A stretch of DNA of 64,000 nt, taken from the NCBI RefSeq assembly GCF_963675395.1, contig NZ_OY776223.1, positions 3,038,001-3,102,000 of the forward strand. The letters run 5' to 3'. A program made the translations under genes and the position numbers. This DNA comes from an uncultured Vibrio sp. (GTDB taxonomy: Bacteria; Pseudomonadota; Gammaproteobacteria; Enterobacterales; Vibrionaceae). Positions 9,524-19,951 of the stretch are shown here, piece after piece. The notes beneath the pieces were generated by a model. It saw nothing but the letters and a program-made list of their open reading frames with translations. It searched no databases and had not been told where the DNA came from. Numbering within the stretch: position 1 is the first letter of the stretch; each line of letters begins with the position of its first letter.

Positions 9524-10197
9524 GCTCCCGGCTCCAAGCGGAAGCCGACTTTAGGAACGGTTTTGAGCAAGTGCTCCTTGAAGGGTTTATCGAGTTGTCC
9601 CCGCAGTTGATAAATGTGGCTGCGAAGCACATCGTTATTTGGCTCGTTTTCTTGCCATAAACGAAAAGCGATCTCTTCTCTAGTCACGATGTCTGGTGCG
9701 TTTTGTACCAGCATTTCAAGAATGGTGTAAGTGGTTGGGTTCAGTGCCAACTGCTTACCTTGGCGATAAGCCTGGTGCGTTTTTTGGTCAATAGTGACTT
9801 CACCGTACTGGAGTTGACTTGAGGCAACGGTACCACGATAGCGTTTTATCAACGCGGTCATACGAGCTTCGAGAATATCGAGGTCAAAAGGCTTAGTCAG
9901 ATAGTCATCTGCTCCATGGGCAAAGCCTTTCAGCATATCGTCGCGGCTATCTAGGGCTGTCAGCATCAGTACAGGCGTATTATTTCCTGCATCTCTTAGC
10001 CTGTTACATAGCGTTAGACCATCCATACGCGGCAACATTAAATCGAGCAAAATGATGTCGAAAGAGTGACTAAGAGCAAGCTTCAGACCAAGCTCTCCGT
10101 TGTCGGCGTAATCAAGCTGCATGCCAGCACACTCAAAATAATCGAATAGCATTCCTGCGATTTCTCGATTATCTTCCACTAAAAGTACACGTTTCAT
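9520..10197 (-). CDS. OmpR/PhoB-family response regulator
   Basis: The 225-residue protein has an N-terminal receiver domain (acidic Asp9, phosphoacceptor Asp52 in LLDLMLPRMDG, Lys in YLTKPFD) and a C-terminal winged-helix DNA-binding domain ending KTVPKVGFRLEPGA. It is the first gene of a two-gene operon, and its stop overlaps the start of its cognate kinase by 4 nt. Its targets are unknown. I considered naming the pair after characterised Vibrio systems, but sequence alone does not settle which one it is. Confidence 0.93.
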   Translation of the reverse strand: MKRVLLVEDNREIAGMLFDYFECAGMQLDYADNGELGLKLALSHSFDIILLDLMLPRMDGLTLCNRLRDAGNNTPVLMLTALDSRDDMLKGFAHGADDYLTKPFDLDILEARMTALIKRYRGTVASSQLQYGEVTIDQKTHQAYRQGKQLALNPTTYTILEMLVQNAPDIVTREEIAFRLWQENEPNNDVLRSHIYQLRGQLDKPFKEHLLKTVPKVGFRLEPGA

Positions 10198-10330
10198 TCA
10201 TTCTTATCCAATCTCGGCAATGTCAGTTTGCCCTTGACGAACATTATTCACTATAAGCGTGAAAAAGTTGTCAATGTTATAGACGATTCACAATTATAAG
10301 TGACTGATTGAAAGCGTAACACGCAAAACA

Positions 10331-10362
10331 AAAGGGCTCCAGAATTGCTTCTGGAGCCCTTT
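10331..10362 (-). terminator. Intrinsic terminator of ygiQ
   Basis: A perfect 12-bp stem, AAAGGGCTCCAG and CTGGAGCCCTTT, encloses an 8-nt loop just past the ygiQ stop. On the minus strand it is followed by TTTTGTTTTGC, a usable U-tract. Confidence 0.85.
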
Positions 10363-10384
10363 AATAGAGGTAGTGTTTTGATGG

Positions 10385-12721
10385 CTATCGACGCTTAGGT
10401 TTACGCTGACCTGCGGGTTTACCCTGAGCTTGAGGGCGACCCTGACCTTGTGGCTTGCCGCCATTCGGACGGTTTGAGTTAGAGCCTGCGCGCTGGCTGT
10501 TGTTATTTCCACGACCCTGGCCACCTTGTGCTTTGCCAGAGCCATTGCGGTTGCCAGAAGGTTTACCATCACGAGATCCGCCTTCAGAGCGTTTCTCAAG
10601 GTGACCACCAAAACCAGGCTGGTTCTTGGTGTGTTTCGTTGCAAAGCGGTTTGCACCGTGGCGGCCCGATTTACGACGCTGCGCTGGTGTTTGCGCATCA
10701 ATATCTTCAGCCGGAACCAAACAGGTGGCTTTGTCACCAATCAGGTGCTTTTTACCCATATTGATCAACGCTTCACGAATCATTGGCCAGTTTGCCGGAT
10801 CGTGGTAACGCAGCAGGGCTTTATGCAGACGACGCTGACGCTCACCTTTCGCCACAGGTACATCTTCACGCTGCTTGTATTTCACGCGTTTCAGAGGGTT
10901 AGTCTCTGAGTAGTACATCGACGTTGCGTTACACATCGGCGATGGATAGAAGTTTTGTACCTGGTCACACTCGAAGTTATTCTTCTTCAGCCAAAGCGCA
11001 AGATTCAACATATCTTCATCTTCGGTGCCCGGGTGTGCAGAGATAAAGTAAGGGATCAGATACTGCTTCTTGCCCGCTTCTGCGCTGTACTTCTCGAACA
11101 TCTCTTTAAAGCGATCGTACGTGCCCATACCCGGTTTCATCATCAGATCCAGAGGGCCTTTCTCAGTATGCTCCGGTGCGATCTTCAAATAACCACCCAC
11201 ATGGTGAGTGACCAACTCTTTCACGTATTCTGGTGATTCAATCGCAAGATCGTAACGTACGCCCGATGCCACCATGACCTTTTTCACACCTTCTACTTTA
11301 CGTGCTTCACGGTATAGGTCGATGGTGTGTTTGTGGTCGGTGTTTAGCTTGTTACAGATACCTGGGAACACACAAGAAGGGCGACGACAGTTCGCTTCTG
11401 CTTTTGGATCTTTACAACCTAAGCGGTACATGTTTGCTGTTGGGCCGCCAAGATCGGAAATTGTGCCAGTAAAGCCCGGAACTTTGTCGCGAATTTCTTC
11501 TATCTCGTTAATGATCGATTCTTTAGAACGGTTCTGGATGATTCGTCCTTCGTGCTCGGTAATCGAACAGAATGAACAACCACCAAAACAGCCGCGCATG
11601 ATATTCACCGAGGTTTTGATCATGTCATACGCAGGAATTTTCGCTTTGCCGTACATAGGGTGAGGGACACGTGCGTAAGGTAAGCCAAACACAAAGTCCA
11701 TCTCTTCTGTGGTCAACGGAATCGGGGCTTGGTTAACCCAAAGTTCACGGTCGCCGTGGCGTTGAATCAACGCACGCCCAGAGTATGGGTTGGTTTCCAG
11801 GTGCATCACACGGCTTGCGTGCGCATACAGAATCCGGTCGTTATTGAGTTTCTCGAAGTTAGGTAAACGTACCGCTGTGGTTTTAGCATCATGACGTGAC
11901 GGACGAATAGTGATTGGCTGCGCCGCAGCTGGTTCGTCTTTCTTGGTGTCGCACTGCGTTTCTACCTCGTAAGGGTTCTTAGGTACGAACGCTTCTTTAC
12001 GCGGCTTTTCAATACGAGACGAGTCGATGATGGTATAGCTGTCTGGCGCGACAGGAAGATTGACCGCCGTACCACGAATGTTAGTCATCGCAGATAGGCT
12101 TTCACCGTCTGCGATGCGATGTGCCACTTCAACCAGCGCACGTTCCGCGTTACCAAATAGCAGAATGTCAGCTTTAGCATCAAACAATATTGAGCGGCGA
12201 ACTTTATCTGACCAGTAGTCATAGTGTGCAACGCGTCGTAGGCTGGCTTCAATACCACCCAGTACGATAGGCACTTCTTTGTAAGCTTCACGACAACGCT
12301 GTGAGTAAACCAAGGTCGCGCGGTCAGGGCGTTTTCCACCTTCGTTATTTGGTGTGTAGGCGTCATCATGACGAAGTTTCTTGTCCGCGGTGTAACGGTT
12401 GATCATGGAGTCCATGTTACCCGCAGTGATCCCAAAGAACAGGTTTGGCTTACCAAGCTGCATGAAGGCATCTTTATTTTGCCATTCAGGTTGAGCAATG
12501 ATACCGACTCGAAAGCCTTGTGCTTCCAGCAGACGGCCAATGATAGCCATACCAAAGCTCGGGTGATCGACATAGGCATCACCTGTCACAATGATAATGT
12601 CACAGCTATCCCATCCTAGGGCATCCATTTCTTTGCGGCTGGTTGGCAAGAAAGGTGCCGAACCAAAACACTCGGCCCAGTATTTTTTGTACTCATGAAT
12701 AGGTGTGATGTTATTGGTCAT
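10385..12721 (-). CDS. ygiQ: YgiQ-family radical SAM protein
   Basis: The protein is 778 residues long. A cobalamin-binding-like N-terminal domain (about 1-215, with [20 protein letters not shown]) precedes a radical SAM core whose cluster cysteines are C378, C382 and C385 ([17 protein letters not shown], CxxxCxxC). A further cysteine-rich stretch, [18 protein letters not shown], is typical of YgiQ. The last 85 or so residues are low-complexity, rich in Gly, Gln, Arg, Lys and Asn, and probably disordered and nucleic-acid binding. The biochemical role of YgiQ proteins is not established. It appears monocistronic, with a terminator at 10331-10362. Assignment to the family is certain; function is open. 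Confidence 0.95.
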   Translation of the reverse strand: MTNNITPIHEYKKYWAECFGSAPFLPTSRKEMDALGWDSCDIIIVTGDAYVDHPSFGMAIIGRLLEAQGFRVGIIAQPEWQNKDAFMQLGKPNLFFGITAGNMDSMINRYTADKKLRHDDAYTPNNEGGKRPDRATLVYSQRCREAYKEVPIVLGGIEASLRRVAHYDYWSDKVRRSILFDAKADILLFGNAERALVEVAHRIADGESLSAMTNIRGTAVNLPVAPDSYTIIDSSRIEKPRKEAFVPKNPYEVETQCDTKKDEPAAAQPITIRPSRHDAKTTAVRLPNFEKLNNDRILYAHASRVMHLETNPYSGRALIQRHGDRELWVNQAPIPLTTEEMDFVFGLPYARVPHPMYGKAKIPAYDMIKTSVNIMRGCFGGCSFCSITEHEGRIIQNRSKESIINEIEEIRDKVPGFTGTISDLGGPTANMYRLGCKDPKAEANCRRPSCVFPGICNKLNTDHKHTIDLYREARKVEGVKKVMVASGVRYDLAIESPEYVKELVTHHVGGYLKIAPEHTEKGPLDLMMKPGMGTYDRFKEMFEKYSAEAGKKQYLIPYFISAHPGTEDEDMLNLALWLKKNNFECDQVQNFYPSPMCNATSMYYSETNPLKRVKYKQREDVPVAKGERQRRLHKALLRYHDPANWPMIREALINMGKKHLIGDKATCLVPAEDIDAQTPAQRRKSGRHGANRFATKHTKNQPGFGGHLEKRSEGGSRDGKPSGNRNGSGKAQGGQGRGNNNSQRAGSNSNRPNGGKPQGQGRPQAQGKPAGQRKPKRR

Positions 12722-13066
12722 ATTTTGCTCTCTGTTCCAGGGAGCGCGAATTATAGCGATTTGATGATCAGGTATCTATACCAAACTTGTTTATTCAAGC
12801 TTAGTTCATCGAGTTTTATTTGGATTGTAAAAACTCGACGGACTTCTCAATGAATTTTTATCTACGATCACCCCTAAGCCCTTATAGTTACTAGGGTCTT
12901 GGTGTGAAGTGTCCCAATCTCAATACAATTAATAAGCAATCAGGCTCTTATTGTGGTTGACGTTTATAATCAGATTAGACACAGCAATATTGCGAGTCAG
13001 GCGGCTACGTCAGTCGCATTTAGCCACTGTATTCGAAGTTAGGGTTTAAGAAGGAAAGGCTAGGTA
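12722..13066. other. Intergenic gap, divergent promoter region
   Basis: The gap lies between divergent ygiQ and the EAL-domain gene. It holds the ribosome binding sites of both (AGAGAGCAAAAT before ygiQ, AAGGAAAGG before the EAL gene). No gene, repeat or RNA structure stands out. Confidence 0.5.
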
Positions 13067-14419
13067 ATGAGCGAGTCAGAAACTGTAGTACATAGAAGGG
13101 TATTGATGTGGATGAACAACGACAACGAACAGGAACGAGACTGGCTCTCGTTTTTGCCAACAAAAGACCAATTTGAAAACAAACTGAAACACTTTGCTAG
13201 AGAGAACGGTCATAAAGATCTCAATATTATTATGACGTTGAGGCCTAACTTCAGTCAGCATGGCTTGTTGGAGCAGCAGCTAGGTTTTGCTGATTTTATC
13301 GTGCGCAGTCGCTATACAAAGTTGGCTGGTCAGCTAACTAGAAATGTATTTGTGGTGTGTTTGCAAACACCATATTGCCAGTGGTTAAGCACCATCAAAT
13401 TGATAGAAGTGGCGATGAAGGGTTTTTTCAGCGAATTAAAAAGTGAGATGGGAACAAGAGTGCATGACACTATTGTTGAGGGACAAACAGGTGTGTCTGT
13501 TCTTGGTTATGATACGAGTAGCCCCAAAAAAGCATTGGCCCTGGCTGTTCAAACCATGGTGTCGTCCAGAGTTGGTGAAAGCGGGTACTTTAATTTTTAC
13601 AACAGCATGTTGCATACGGAACTGCTAAAACGCCAGCAATTGGAAGTCTTCCTGCAAAAGAAAATCGATGCTGAACTGGTGGATGTGTATTTTCAGCCGA
13701 TCGTGGACACCTACTCCGGTAACGTCACTAAATTTGAGGCGTTAGCGCGGTTTCACCATCAAAACAGCAGTTACAGCACTCAAGAGATGATTTCGGTCAT
13801 TGAAGACCTCGAATTGATTGCAGAGTTGGATGACATGGTCTGTCGAATCGCGCTCGAGCGTTGGTCTGAATTAAAACGCTTCTATGGCGATGATGTCGGG
13901 ATTTCCATTAATCGTTCTCTCAACACTAAGTTAGATGCATTGCAGGTGTTGCAACGTTCATTAGATTTGATTAAGTCCAGCAGAGTTAAACCTGAACTGG
14001 TGACGCTAGAGTTAACGGAATCGGCTTACTTTGAACAAGATGAAGCGCATACAAAAGCTATGCAACAGATTAGGCAAGAGGGGATAAAAATAGCCATTGA
14101 TGATTTTGGTACGGGATACGCTTCTTTTTCTTATCTGGGAAAAGGGCAGTTTGATCTACTCAAAATAGACCGTAAGTTCGTGGCAGATATTTACGAGGGC
14201 AGCAGTAATTACTACATTGTCAAAATGATCACCGAGCTTGCTCACCAGCTGGGAGTCAAAGTCATTGCAGAAGGTGTTGAGCAAGAACAAGAGCGTCGTA
14301 TTTTGGCGGGTATTGGTGTGGATTTCCTTCAAGGTTTCTTGTTTTCCCCTGCAGTGCCAGCCTCGGAACTGGAGAAACCAAAATATCGTGAGAGCTTATT
14401 TATTGTGAACTCGGGATAG
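13067..14419 (+). CDS. EAL-domain c-di-GMP phosphodiesterase
   Basis: The 450-residue protein has no membrane segment. Residues 1-195 form an unassigned N-terminal domain, and about 198-440 form the EAL domain. Catalytic and metal residues are present: E224 of EAL, N282 in SINRS, E315 in LELTES, D345-D346 in IDDFGTGYAS, K367 in LLKIDR, and Glu in IAEGVEQ. It should therefore hydrolyse c-di-GMP to pGpG. The N-terminal region may be a degenerate GGDEF-like regulatory module, but I see no GGDEF signature. It stands alone, 10 kb from the cyclase gene at 1348, so any functional pairing is speculation. Confidence 0.9.
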   Translation: MSESETVVHRRVLMWMNNDNEQERDWLSFLPTKDQFENKLKHFARENGHKDLNIIMTLRPNFSQHGLLEQQLGFADFIVRSRYTKLAGQLTRNVFVVCLQTPYCQWLSTIKLIEVAMKGFFSELKSEMGTRVHDTIVEGQTGVSVLGYDTSSPKKALALAVQTMVSSRVGESGYFNFYNSMLHTELLKRQQLEVFLQKKIDAELVDVYFQPIVDTYSGNVTKFEALARFHHQNSSYSTQEMISVIEDLELIAELDDMVCRIALERWSELKRFYGDDVGISINRSLNTKLDALQVLQRSLDLIKSSRVKPELVTLELTESAYFEQDEAHTKAMQQIRQEGIKIAIDDFGTGYASFSYLGKGQFDLLKIDRKFVADIYEGSSNYYIVKMITELAHQLGVKVIAEGVEQEQERRILAGIGVDFLQGFLFSPAVPASELEKPKYRESLFIVNSG

Positions 14420-14576
14420 TCAGAGTTTCTACTATGTATGCATAACCAGAAACTGCGGTAAAAGTATGCTCGAAAGTTCAATCGATGCGAGCAACAGCCC
14501 TTGTGGGTTTAGGTGGTTTGGCGATAGGTGATTTGTTATTATCGCCACCCCAAACGACTTTTGAGCTTGCTTCATC

Positions 14577-15263
14577 ATGATTCAACAATTGCTGGTTACT
14601 TTTCCTCCGATGTTATTTGGCGCACAAGCGCTACTGACTTTGCTTTTAATCAAGGGCGATATTTGCCCGGGTCAACGAGGCCGTCTGCACAAAATGTTAC
14701 CCGCAATTGGGGTAATGTGGCTGGCAGTGGCATCACTCCGCATTGAGGCGTTTATGGTGGTGTTTGCAATCTTCTACTTCTATTCACAGGTTCAGACCAA
14801 AAAAACACGTGAGAAGGGACCAATTTGGGCATTGCACTTAGCAAATGGTTTGGCGTTTGCCTATGTTAGCATTCAAGTATTTGAACAGGCTAACTGGCCA
14901 GCAGCGGTTGCGATGGCGTTAATGGTCTTCTTTTTGGGAGCTTCATTCTCGCAGTTGTTGCTCACGATTGCGCGTAGCCGTTTACAAGCATTCCATAGAA
15001 TTTTGCCAGTAACTGGTATTGTGTCGGGCATGTTGTTGGTGATTGCGACGCTGTTTTCATCTTATCAGTTGGATGAGACCGCACTAAATGCCGCCACACA
15101 ACCAATATTAATTGCCTTGGTGATGTTGATCTCTTCTATTGTGGTTTGGTGTTGGCATATCTTCACCCATAAATCCCCTGCAAAAGTGCAACTTAGTGTC
15201 GCTTTATTGCTCGCCCTTGTTTCTATGACGAGCCTACAAAGTTTGTTTTCACTGGTCGTTTAA
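14577..15263 (+). CDS. Multi-pass inner membrane protein of unknown function
   Basis: This 228-residue hydrophobic protein has about seven predicted membrane helices, with hydrophobic stretches near 8-24, 44-70, 82-105, 108-130, 138-160, 172-193 and 203-225. Short basic loops include TKKTREKG and ARSRLQAFHR. No catalytic motif or transporter signature is visible. The ATG at 14577 has no strong ribosome binding site; an internal ATG at 14610 (MLFGAQALL) is another possibility. It is probably a Vibrio-conserved hypothetical gene. The next gene starts 98 bp downstream in the same direction. Confidence 0.65.
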   Translation: MIQQLLVTFPPMLFGAQALLTLLLIKGDICPGQRGRLHKMLPAIGVMWLAVASLRIEAFMVVFAIFYFYSQVQTKKTREKGPIWALHLANGLAFAYVSIQVFEQANWPAAVAMALMVFFLGASFSQLLLTIARSRLQAFHRILPVTGIVSGMLLVIATLFSSYQLDETALNAATQPILIALVMLISSIVVWCWHIFTHKSPAKVQLSVALLLALVSMTSLQSLFSLVV

Positions 15264-15361
15264 TATGCCCTCAGTGAGTTCACGATATCGAGTGAGCTCA
15301 CTTTTAATTCGCCAGATTATGTCTACGCTGTATATATACCTTGTCGAAGAGGAGTGTCGCG

Positions 15362-15562
15362 ATGGATTTAAGTAATGTAGGTAATCTGGATAGCATAATT
15401 CTGTTAGGTATCGTCAACGAAAAGCTCCGCTTAGAGTGCGACAGTTTTGACGAATTAGTATCGACTTATGAAATGGATACGGAGTCAGTAGTAGGCAAGC
15501 TTGATATGCTTGGCTATCAGTACGACCCTCTCACGAATCAATTCAAATCGTACCAACGCTAA
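15362..15562 (+). CDS. DUF4250 domain-containing small protein
   Basis: The protein has 66 residues (MDLSNVGNLDSIILLGIVNEK...) and matches the DUF4250 pattern: an N-terminal NxDSIxLLGIVNxKLR helix, an acidic middle (CDSFDELVSTYEMD) and GYxYDPLTNQFK at the end. I chose the ATG at 15362 because GAGGAG lies 7-8 nt upstream; an upstream TTG at 15341 in the same frame is less likely. Function is unknown for the family. It is cytoplasmic and acidic. It lies between the membrane protein gene and convergent metR. Confidence 0.8.
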   Translation: MDLSNVGNLDSIILLGIVNEKLRLECDSFDELVSTYEMDTESVVGKLDMLGYQYDPLTNQFKSYQR

Positions 15563-15584
15563 GATGGTTGGACCTCACCCATTC

Positions 15585-16496
15585 TTAAGCCATTTTGATT
15601 CCATCAAGGTGGCTTTTACATTGTTGTCTTGCGGTTGCGAAAAACGCTTGTAAATAGCGTTTATCTTTCTCTGAATTTCGAACAGCGGCAAACAGGCGAC
15701 GCCATAATCCATTGCCAAACGGCTTGCTGGTGATTAAGCCTTGACGAGAAAACTCGGAAATTGCCCAGTTTGGCAGTGCTGCAACCCCTAATCCCGCCGA
15801 TACCATTTGTACTAACATTAATGTGTTGTCCGCTTGTTTCCACTTTGCGGGCTCCACTCCTGCAGGCTGTAAGAAGTGTTTAACCACATCAAGTCGCTGT
15901 TTCTGTACTGGATAAGAGAGCATGGTTTGATCGGCAAGATTTTGAGGTTCGATAATCGCCTTATCGGCCAGTGAATGGTTGGTGGACGTGATCAGGCGCA
16001 TTTCAAAATCAAACAAAGGTTCGTAATGGACCTCCGAGCGTGGCTGAATATCTGAAGTAATGACGAGATCCAATTCCCCAGCAAGTAAAGCGGGTAAGGG
16101 CTCGAATCCAAAGCCTGAAGAAAAATCCAACGTCACGCTAGGCCACGCCAGTTGGTATTCCTTAAGTGCAGGCATCAGCCATTGAAAGCAGGAATGACAT
16201 TCGATAGCCATATGCAATCGGCCATTGACGTCTTCTTTCAAACTTGCCAGTTCGTTCTCTGCTCTTGCGAGTTTCGGCAAAATATCTTCTGCAAGGCGTA
16301 ATAGAATCTCACCTTCGGAAGTGAATTTTACCGGGCGGGTTTTCCTTAGGAACAACTGCCCACCAATGCGAGACTCCAAATCCTTAATTTGGTGTGAAAG
16401 AGCGGATTGAGTCAAGTGCAAAGCGGTTGCCGTTGCAGTCAGTGAACCTGTATCTCGAAGCGAGGTAATGGTACGTAAGTGTTTTAGCTCTATCAT
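15585..16496 (-). CDS. metR: MetR, LysR-type activator of methionine genes
   Basis: This 303-residue LysR-family regulator has an N-terminal winged helix-turn-helix (MIELKHLRTITSLRDTGSL ... LHLTQSALSHQIKDLE) and a C-terminal effector domain. MetR activates metE using homocysteine as co-inducer. Its divergent placement against metE, 261 bp apart, is the classical arrangement and supports the name. A perfect MetR half-site pair (TGAA-N5-TTCA) overlaps its own start codon, suggesting autorepression. The CHSCFQWLMPALKEY stretch is typical of MetR proteins. Confidence 0.95.
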   Translation of the reverse strand: MIELKHLRTITSLRDTGSLTATATALHLTQSALSHQIKDLESRIGGQLFLRKTRPVKFTSEGEILLRLAEDILPKLARAENELASLKEDVNGRLHMAIECHSCFQWLMPALKEYQLAWPSVTLDFSSGFGFEPLPALLAGELDLVITSDIQPRSEVHYEPLFDFEMRLITSTNHSLADKAIIEPQNLADQTMLSYPVQKQRLDVVKHFLQPAGVEPAKWKQADNTLMLVQMVSAGLGVAALPNWAISEFSRQGLITSKPFGNGLWRRLFAAVRNSEKDKRYLQAFFATARQQCKSHLDGIKMA

Positions 16497-16538
16497 GAAT
16501 CTCTTTCATCCTTCAATGTTCACCATGAACTCTATTAA
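16496..16538. promoter_or_regulatory. MetR operator sites in the metR-metE intergenic region
   Basis: TGAATCTCTTTCA at 16496-16508 is a perfect match to the MetR consensus TGAA-N5-TTCA and overlaps the metR start. TGAACTCTATTAA at 16526-16538 is a second copy with one mismatch. Between them GTTCACCATGAAC (16518-16530) is a short palindrome. All lie on the metR side of the intergenic region, so they suit autorepression as well as activation of metE. Confidence 0.7.
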
Positions 16539-16757
16539 CTTAACCGTAAAATATAGATATGTAAACGTCTAGACGTCCATTTGTTTGAAGTAATGGTTTG
16601 TTTCTTCGATGCATGATGAATTTTTTTAATAATCAAGTTGAATATTTGGACCTTGTTCAATTCTCGTCTGAGAGAGATATTTTAGCCATCCAGACATCCT
16701 GAAAGTTTAGCCAGAGATGTTCTGACCCAGATAAACTGAATAATAAGGACTAGGGAA

Positions 16758-19040
16758 ATGGCGACAACCACACACATACTTGGTTACCCACGCATTGGGG
16801 AAAAACGTGAACTGAAATTCGCGCAAGAGAAATACTGGCGTGGAGAAATCGATCAAGCACAACTCAAACAGGTTGGTTCTCAGCTAAGAGCGAAAAACTG
16901 GCAAGTACAACATGAAGCGGGTTTGACGTTTGCAACTGCCGGCGATTTTGCCTGGTATGATCACGTGCTGACAACCACACTGTTGTTGGGCCACGTACCA
17001 AAGCGTCATGCTGATGGCACACCTAACCTTGATACCTTGTTCAAGGTTGGTCGAGGCCAATCACAGACAGGTTGTGGCTGTGCAGGTGCCGCTGCCTCTG
17101 ACATGACTAAGTGGTTCAATACTAACTACCATTATATTGTGCCGGAATTTAGCGAAGACGATACGTTTGAGGTGAGTTGGCCGCAGCTATTTGAGGAAGT
17201 CAGTGAAGCCGTTAATGCAGGACATAATGTTAAGCCTGTGCTACTCGGTCCATTAAGTTACTTGTACTTGGGCAAAGAAGTTGAGGAAGGTTTTGACCGC
17301 TTGTCTCTGTTACCAAGATTGCTCGCTGCATATCAAGCGATTTTGGCGAAATTGTCCGATCAGGGTGCGGAGTGGGTACAAATCGATGAGCCTATCTTAT
17401 CACTTGAGCTGGAAAGTAAATGGGCGGATGCCTTTAAACTGGCTTACCAAATCATTCGCAGTGATGTCAAAGTTCTCCTGACAACTTACTTTGATTCTGT
17501 CACTGATACACTGGACAAAATTGTCGAGCTGCCAGTTGATGGTTTGCACATCGATCTTTCTGCAGCGCCTGACCAGCTGGATGAAGTTGTGGAAAAACTA
17601 CCGGAAGGTTGGGTGTTGTCAGTAGGGGTTGTCAATGGACGTAACGTGTGGCGAGCTGACCTGAGTCCGCAACTGGCGTGCTTACAACCGGTAAAAGAGA
17701 AGCTAGGTGATAAGCTTTGGGTTGCGAGCTCATGTTCTTTACTCCACAGCCCAGTTGATCTTGAACTTGAAACGACACTGAGCGAAGAAGTAAAAAGCTG
17801 GTTCGCCTTTGCCAAGCAGAAAGTCACAGAGGTAGCCCTTTTAGGTAAAGCGCTGGACGGCGATCAAAATGCGATTCTGGCATGTGATACTTACAGCCAG
17901 CCAATTAAAGCGCGTAAAACGGCTACCCACGTGAATAAACCACAGGTGCAGGCGCGTATCAATCGTATCACCGCAGAGCTGACGCAACGCAGTGCACCTT
18001 ACCCTGAGCGTGCTGCTCATCAGGCAGAAGTACTGGGTTTACCGCTGCTGCCAACCACGACCATCGGTTCTTTCCCACAAACTGGTGAGATTCGCGTGCA
18101 GCGCAGTGCTTATCGATCTGGTCAACTTTCTGAATCAGACTATGTTGCAGCACTGAAAGGGCATATTGCTGATGCGGTTAAGCGACAGGAAGCACTGGAT
18201 CTGGACGTATTAGTGCATGGTGAGGCCGAGCGTAACGATATGGTTGAGTACTTCGCCGAGAATCTGGCTGGTTTCCAGACGACCAAATTCGGTTGGGTGC
18301 AGAGTTACGGTTCTCGCTGCGTAAAACCTGCGATTGTGGTTGCCGATATTGAGCGCGAAAAACCAATCACGGTTGAATGGTCTACGTACGCGCAATCTCT
18401 AACAAGCAAACAAATGAAAGGGATGCTGACTGGCCCGGTTACGATTCTGTGTTGGACATTCCCACGTGAAGACATTACACGCAAGGAAATCACTCAGCAA
18501 TTGGCTTTGGCACTGAGAGATGAAGTTTTTGATTTGCAAAATGCTGGCATTAACATCATCCAGATTGACGAGCCTGCTATTCGTGAGGGGTTACCGCTTA
18601 AGAAGCGCGAGCATAAGGCTTACCTAGAATGGGCTGTAGATGCATTTAAAGTTTCTGCAGGTAGCGCGAAACCGGAGACACAGATTCATACTCATATGTG
18701 TTACAGCGAATTCAATGAGATCATCGATTCTGTTGCGGCGCTGGATGCGGATGTCATTACCATAGAAACGTCACGTTCGAACATGGAATTGCTAAAAGCA
18801 TTTGAAGAGTTTAATTATCCAAATGAAATCGGTCCCGGTGTTTATGACATTCACTCACCAAACATTCCAAGCGAGGAGTGGATAGAGGGCCTGATCAAGA
18901 AAGCGGCAGAAAAAATCCCTGTACAACGTTTATGGGTCAATCCAGATTGTGGTCTAAAAACACGAAATTGGGTGGAAACAGAAGCTGCGTTAGCTAACTT
19001 AGTCTCAGCAGCGAAAAAGCTACGCACCGAGCTAGCGTAA
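16758..19040 (+). CDS. metE: MetE, cobalamin-independent methionine synthase
   Basis: MetE transfers the methyl group of 5-methyltetrahydropteroyltri-L-glutamate to homocysteine to give methionine, without B12. The 760-residue length is standard. The C-terminal catalytic barrel carries the zinc ligands in HTHMCYSEF (His and Cys) and NPDCGLKTR (Cys), and the substrate loop [12 protein letters not shown]. The N-terminal half begins [31 protein letters not shown] precedes the ATG. It is divergent from metR, whose product should activate it. A strong terminator follows at 19057-19083, so it is monocistronic. Confidence 0.98.
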   Translation: MATTTHILGYPRIGEKRELKFAQEKYWRGEIDQAQLKQVGSQLRAKNWQVQHEAGLTFATAGDFAWYDHVLTTTLLLGHVPKRHADGTPNLDTLFKVGRGQSQTGCGCAGAAASDMTKWFNTNYHYIVPEFSEDDTFEVSWPQLFEEVSEAVNAGHNVKPVLLGPLSYLYLGKEVEEGFDRLSLLPRLLAAYQAILAKLSDQGAEWVQIDEPILSLELESKWADAFKLAYQIIRSDVKVLLTTYFDSVTDTLDKIVELPVDGLHIDLSAAPDQLDEVVEKLPEGWVLSVGVVNGRNVWRADLSPQLACLQPVKEKLGDKLWVASSCSLLHSPVDLELETTLSEEVKSWFAFAKQKVTEVALLGKALDGDQNAILACDTYSQPIKARKTATHVNKPQVQARINRITAELTQRSAPYPERAAHQAEVLGLPLLPTTTIGSFPQTGEIRVQRSAYRSGQLSESDYVAALKGHIADAVKRQEALDLDVLVHGEAERNDMVEYFAENLAGFQTTKFGWVQSYGSRCVKPAIVVADIEREKPITVEWSTYAQSLTSKQMKGMLTGPVTILCWTFPREDITRKEITQQLALALRDEVFDLQNAGINIIQIDEPAIREGLPLKKREHKAYLEWAVDAFKVSAGSAKPETQIHTHMCYSEFNEIIDSVAALDADVITIETSRSNMELLKAFEEFNYPNEIGPGVYDIHSPNIPSEEWIEGLIKKAAEKIPVQRLWVNPDCGLKTRNWVETEAALANLVSAAKKLRTELA

Positions 19041-19056
19041 AATAGGTAGCTAAAGA

Positions 19057-19083
19057 AAAAGCAGGGATTGAGTCCCTGCTTTT
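19057..19083 (+). terminator. Intrinsic terminator of metE
   Basis: A perfect 11-bp stem (AAAAGCAGGGA and TCCCTGCTTTT) with a 5-nt loop lies 17 bp after the metE stop. Confidence 0.88.
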
Positions 19084-19152
19084 ATGCGTCTTTTAACTCG
19101 CTATTTAGTTGCGACATTTGGCGTAGCGCCAATGCTGTACGAGCTTGCTAAA

Positions 19153-19548
19153 TTACTGTGATTTATTGCTACAGCGTTGTTCTGATATCAATTCGTCTGC
19201 CATCAATTGACCGCGTGTGTTGCGAACTTTCACTCTATACATCAAGCCCTTATTAATTTGATCGCGGATCTCTGGCTTGTGACAGAATGTGTAGATACTG
19301 GAGTTAATCACTTGTGCGAGTGGCTTCGCACCCATTGCGCTATCGTTATAAATCATCATCATTTCAACAACGTTTTTGTTAGCAGAAACTCGCATGATTT
19401 GCAGTGGCCCGTACTCCATTGGTAATCCAGCAGAAAGAACGCCAGCACGGTTAGATGCCATCAGTTCCAATTGACGCTCTTTATCAGCACTCGATGAACA
19501 ACCTGCTAGCGCACTAAGCGCCAGAAAAAAACACAGCAATTTTTTCAT
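19153..19548 (-). CDS. gspS2: Type II secretion pilotin lipoprotein AspS / GspS-beta
   Basis: This 131-residue lipoprotein has the lipobox LAGC (Cys17) and the body SNRAGVLSAGLPMEYGPLQI ... VEMMMIYNDSAMGAKPL ... VRNTRGQLMADELISEQRC, which fits the AspS (GspS-beta) pilotins. Pilotins carry the secretin GspD to the outer membrane for the type II secretion system. In V. cholerae the pilotin gene (VC1703) sits next to metE (VC1704), the same place as here, and that synteny strengthens the call. Two cysteines, C89 and C126, could form a disulphide. It follows yciI by 3 bp, so the two are probably co-transcribed. The secretion apparatus itself is not in the window. Confidence 0.85.
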   Translation of the reverse strand: MKKLLCFFLALSALAGCSSSADKERQLELMASNRAGVLSAGLPMEYGPLQIMRVSANKNVVEMMMIYNDSAMGAKPLAQVINSSIYTFCHKPEIRDQINKGLMYRVKVRNTRGQLMADELISEQRCSNKSQ

Positions 19549-19551
19549 AAA

Positions 19552-19848
19552 TTAAAACACTTTTTTGAACGGTTTAACGATCACATTTTCGTAAACGCCC
19601 GCCGCCACGTAAGGGTCTTTGTCTGCCCAGGCTTTTGCGTCTTGCAAAGAGTCAAACTCGGCTATGACGGTTGAACCAGTAAATCCTGCTTCACCCGGGT
19701 TATCAGAATCAATCGCCGGCATTGGGCCTGCGGTCAGAAGTCGTCCTTCATCCTGAAGTTGTTGTAAACGTTCTAGGTGTTGAGGGCGAACACTCATACG
19801 TTTTTCTAATGAATTCTCGATGTCCTGAGAAAAGATGACATACCACAT
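19552..19848 (-). CDS. yciI: YciI family protein
   Basis: This 98-residue protein has the YciI ferredoxin-like fold pattern: [17 protein letters not shown], then [24 protein letters not shown] with the conserved His and Asp/Glu, then [20 protein letters not shown]. The family is related to muconolactone isomerase-like enzymes but has no settled role in gammaproteobacteria. It lies immediately upstream of the pilotin gene on the same strand. Downstream of yciB and yciA in gene order, it keeps the enterobacterial yciB-yciA-yciI neighbourhood. Confidence 0.93.
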   Translation of the reverse strand: MWYVIFSQDIENSLEKRMSVRPQHLERLQQLQDEGRLLTAGPMPAIDSDNPGEAGFTGSTVIAEFDSLQDAKAWADKDPYVAAGVYENVIVKPFKKVF

Positions 19849-19951
19849 AGCATAGTTCCTTAATTGGTAGGTTTAAGCCATAATTTAACGACTTTTTAGT
19901 GCTTCTCACAAGTCAACAATGGAAAATATGAGGATTTTCCTGTGATTAGAC

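Noticed and set aside
8243..10197. Naming the two-component pair after a known Vibrio system such as CarRS/VprAB
   Set aside because: The domain layout fits many OmpR-type pairs, and neither the sensor domain nor the neighbours single out one system.
10294..10740. 148-codon frame overlapping the 3' end of ygiQ in another frame
   Set aside because: It arises from the repetitive low-complexity tail of ygiQ and runs through the ygiQ terminator.
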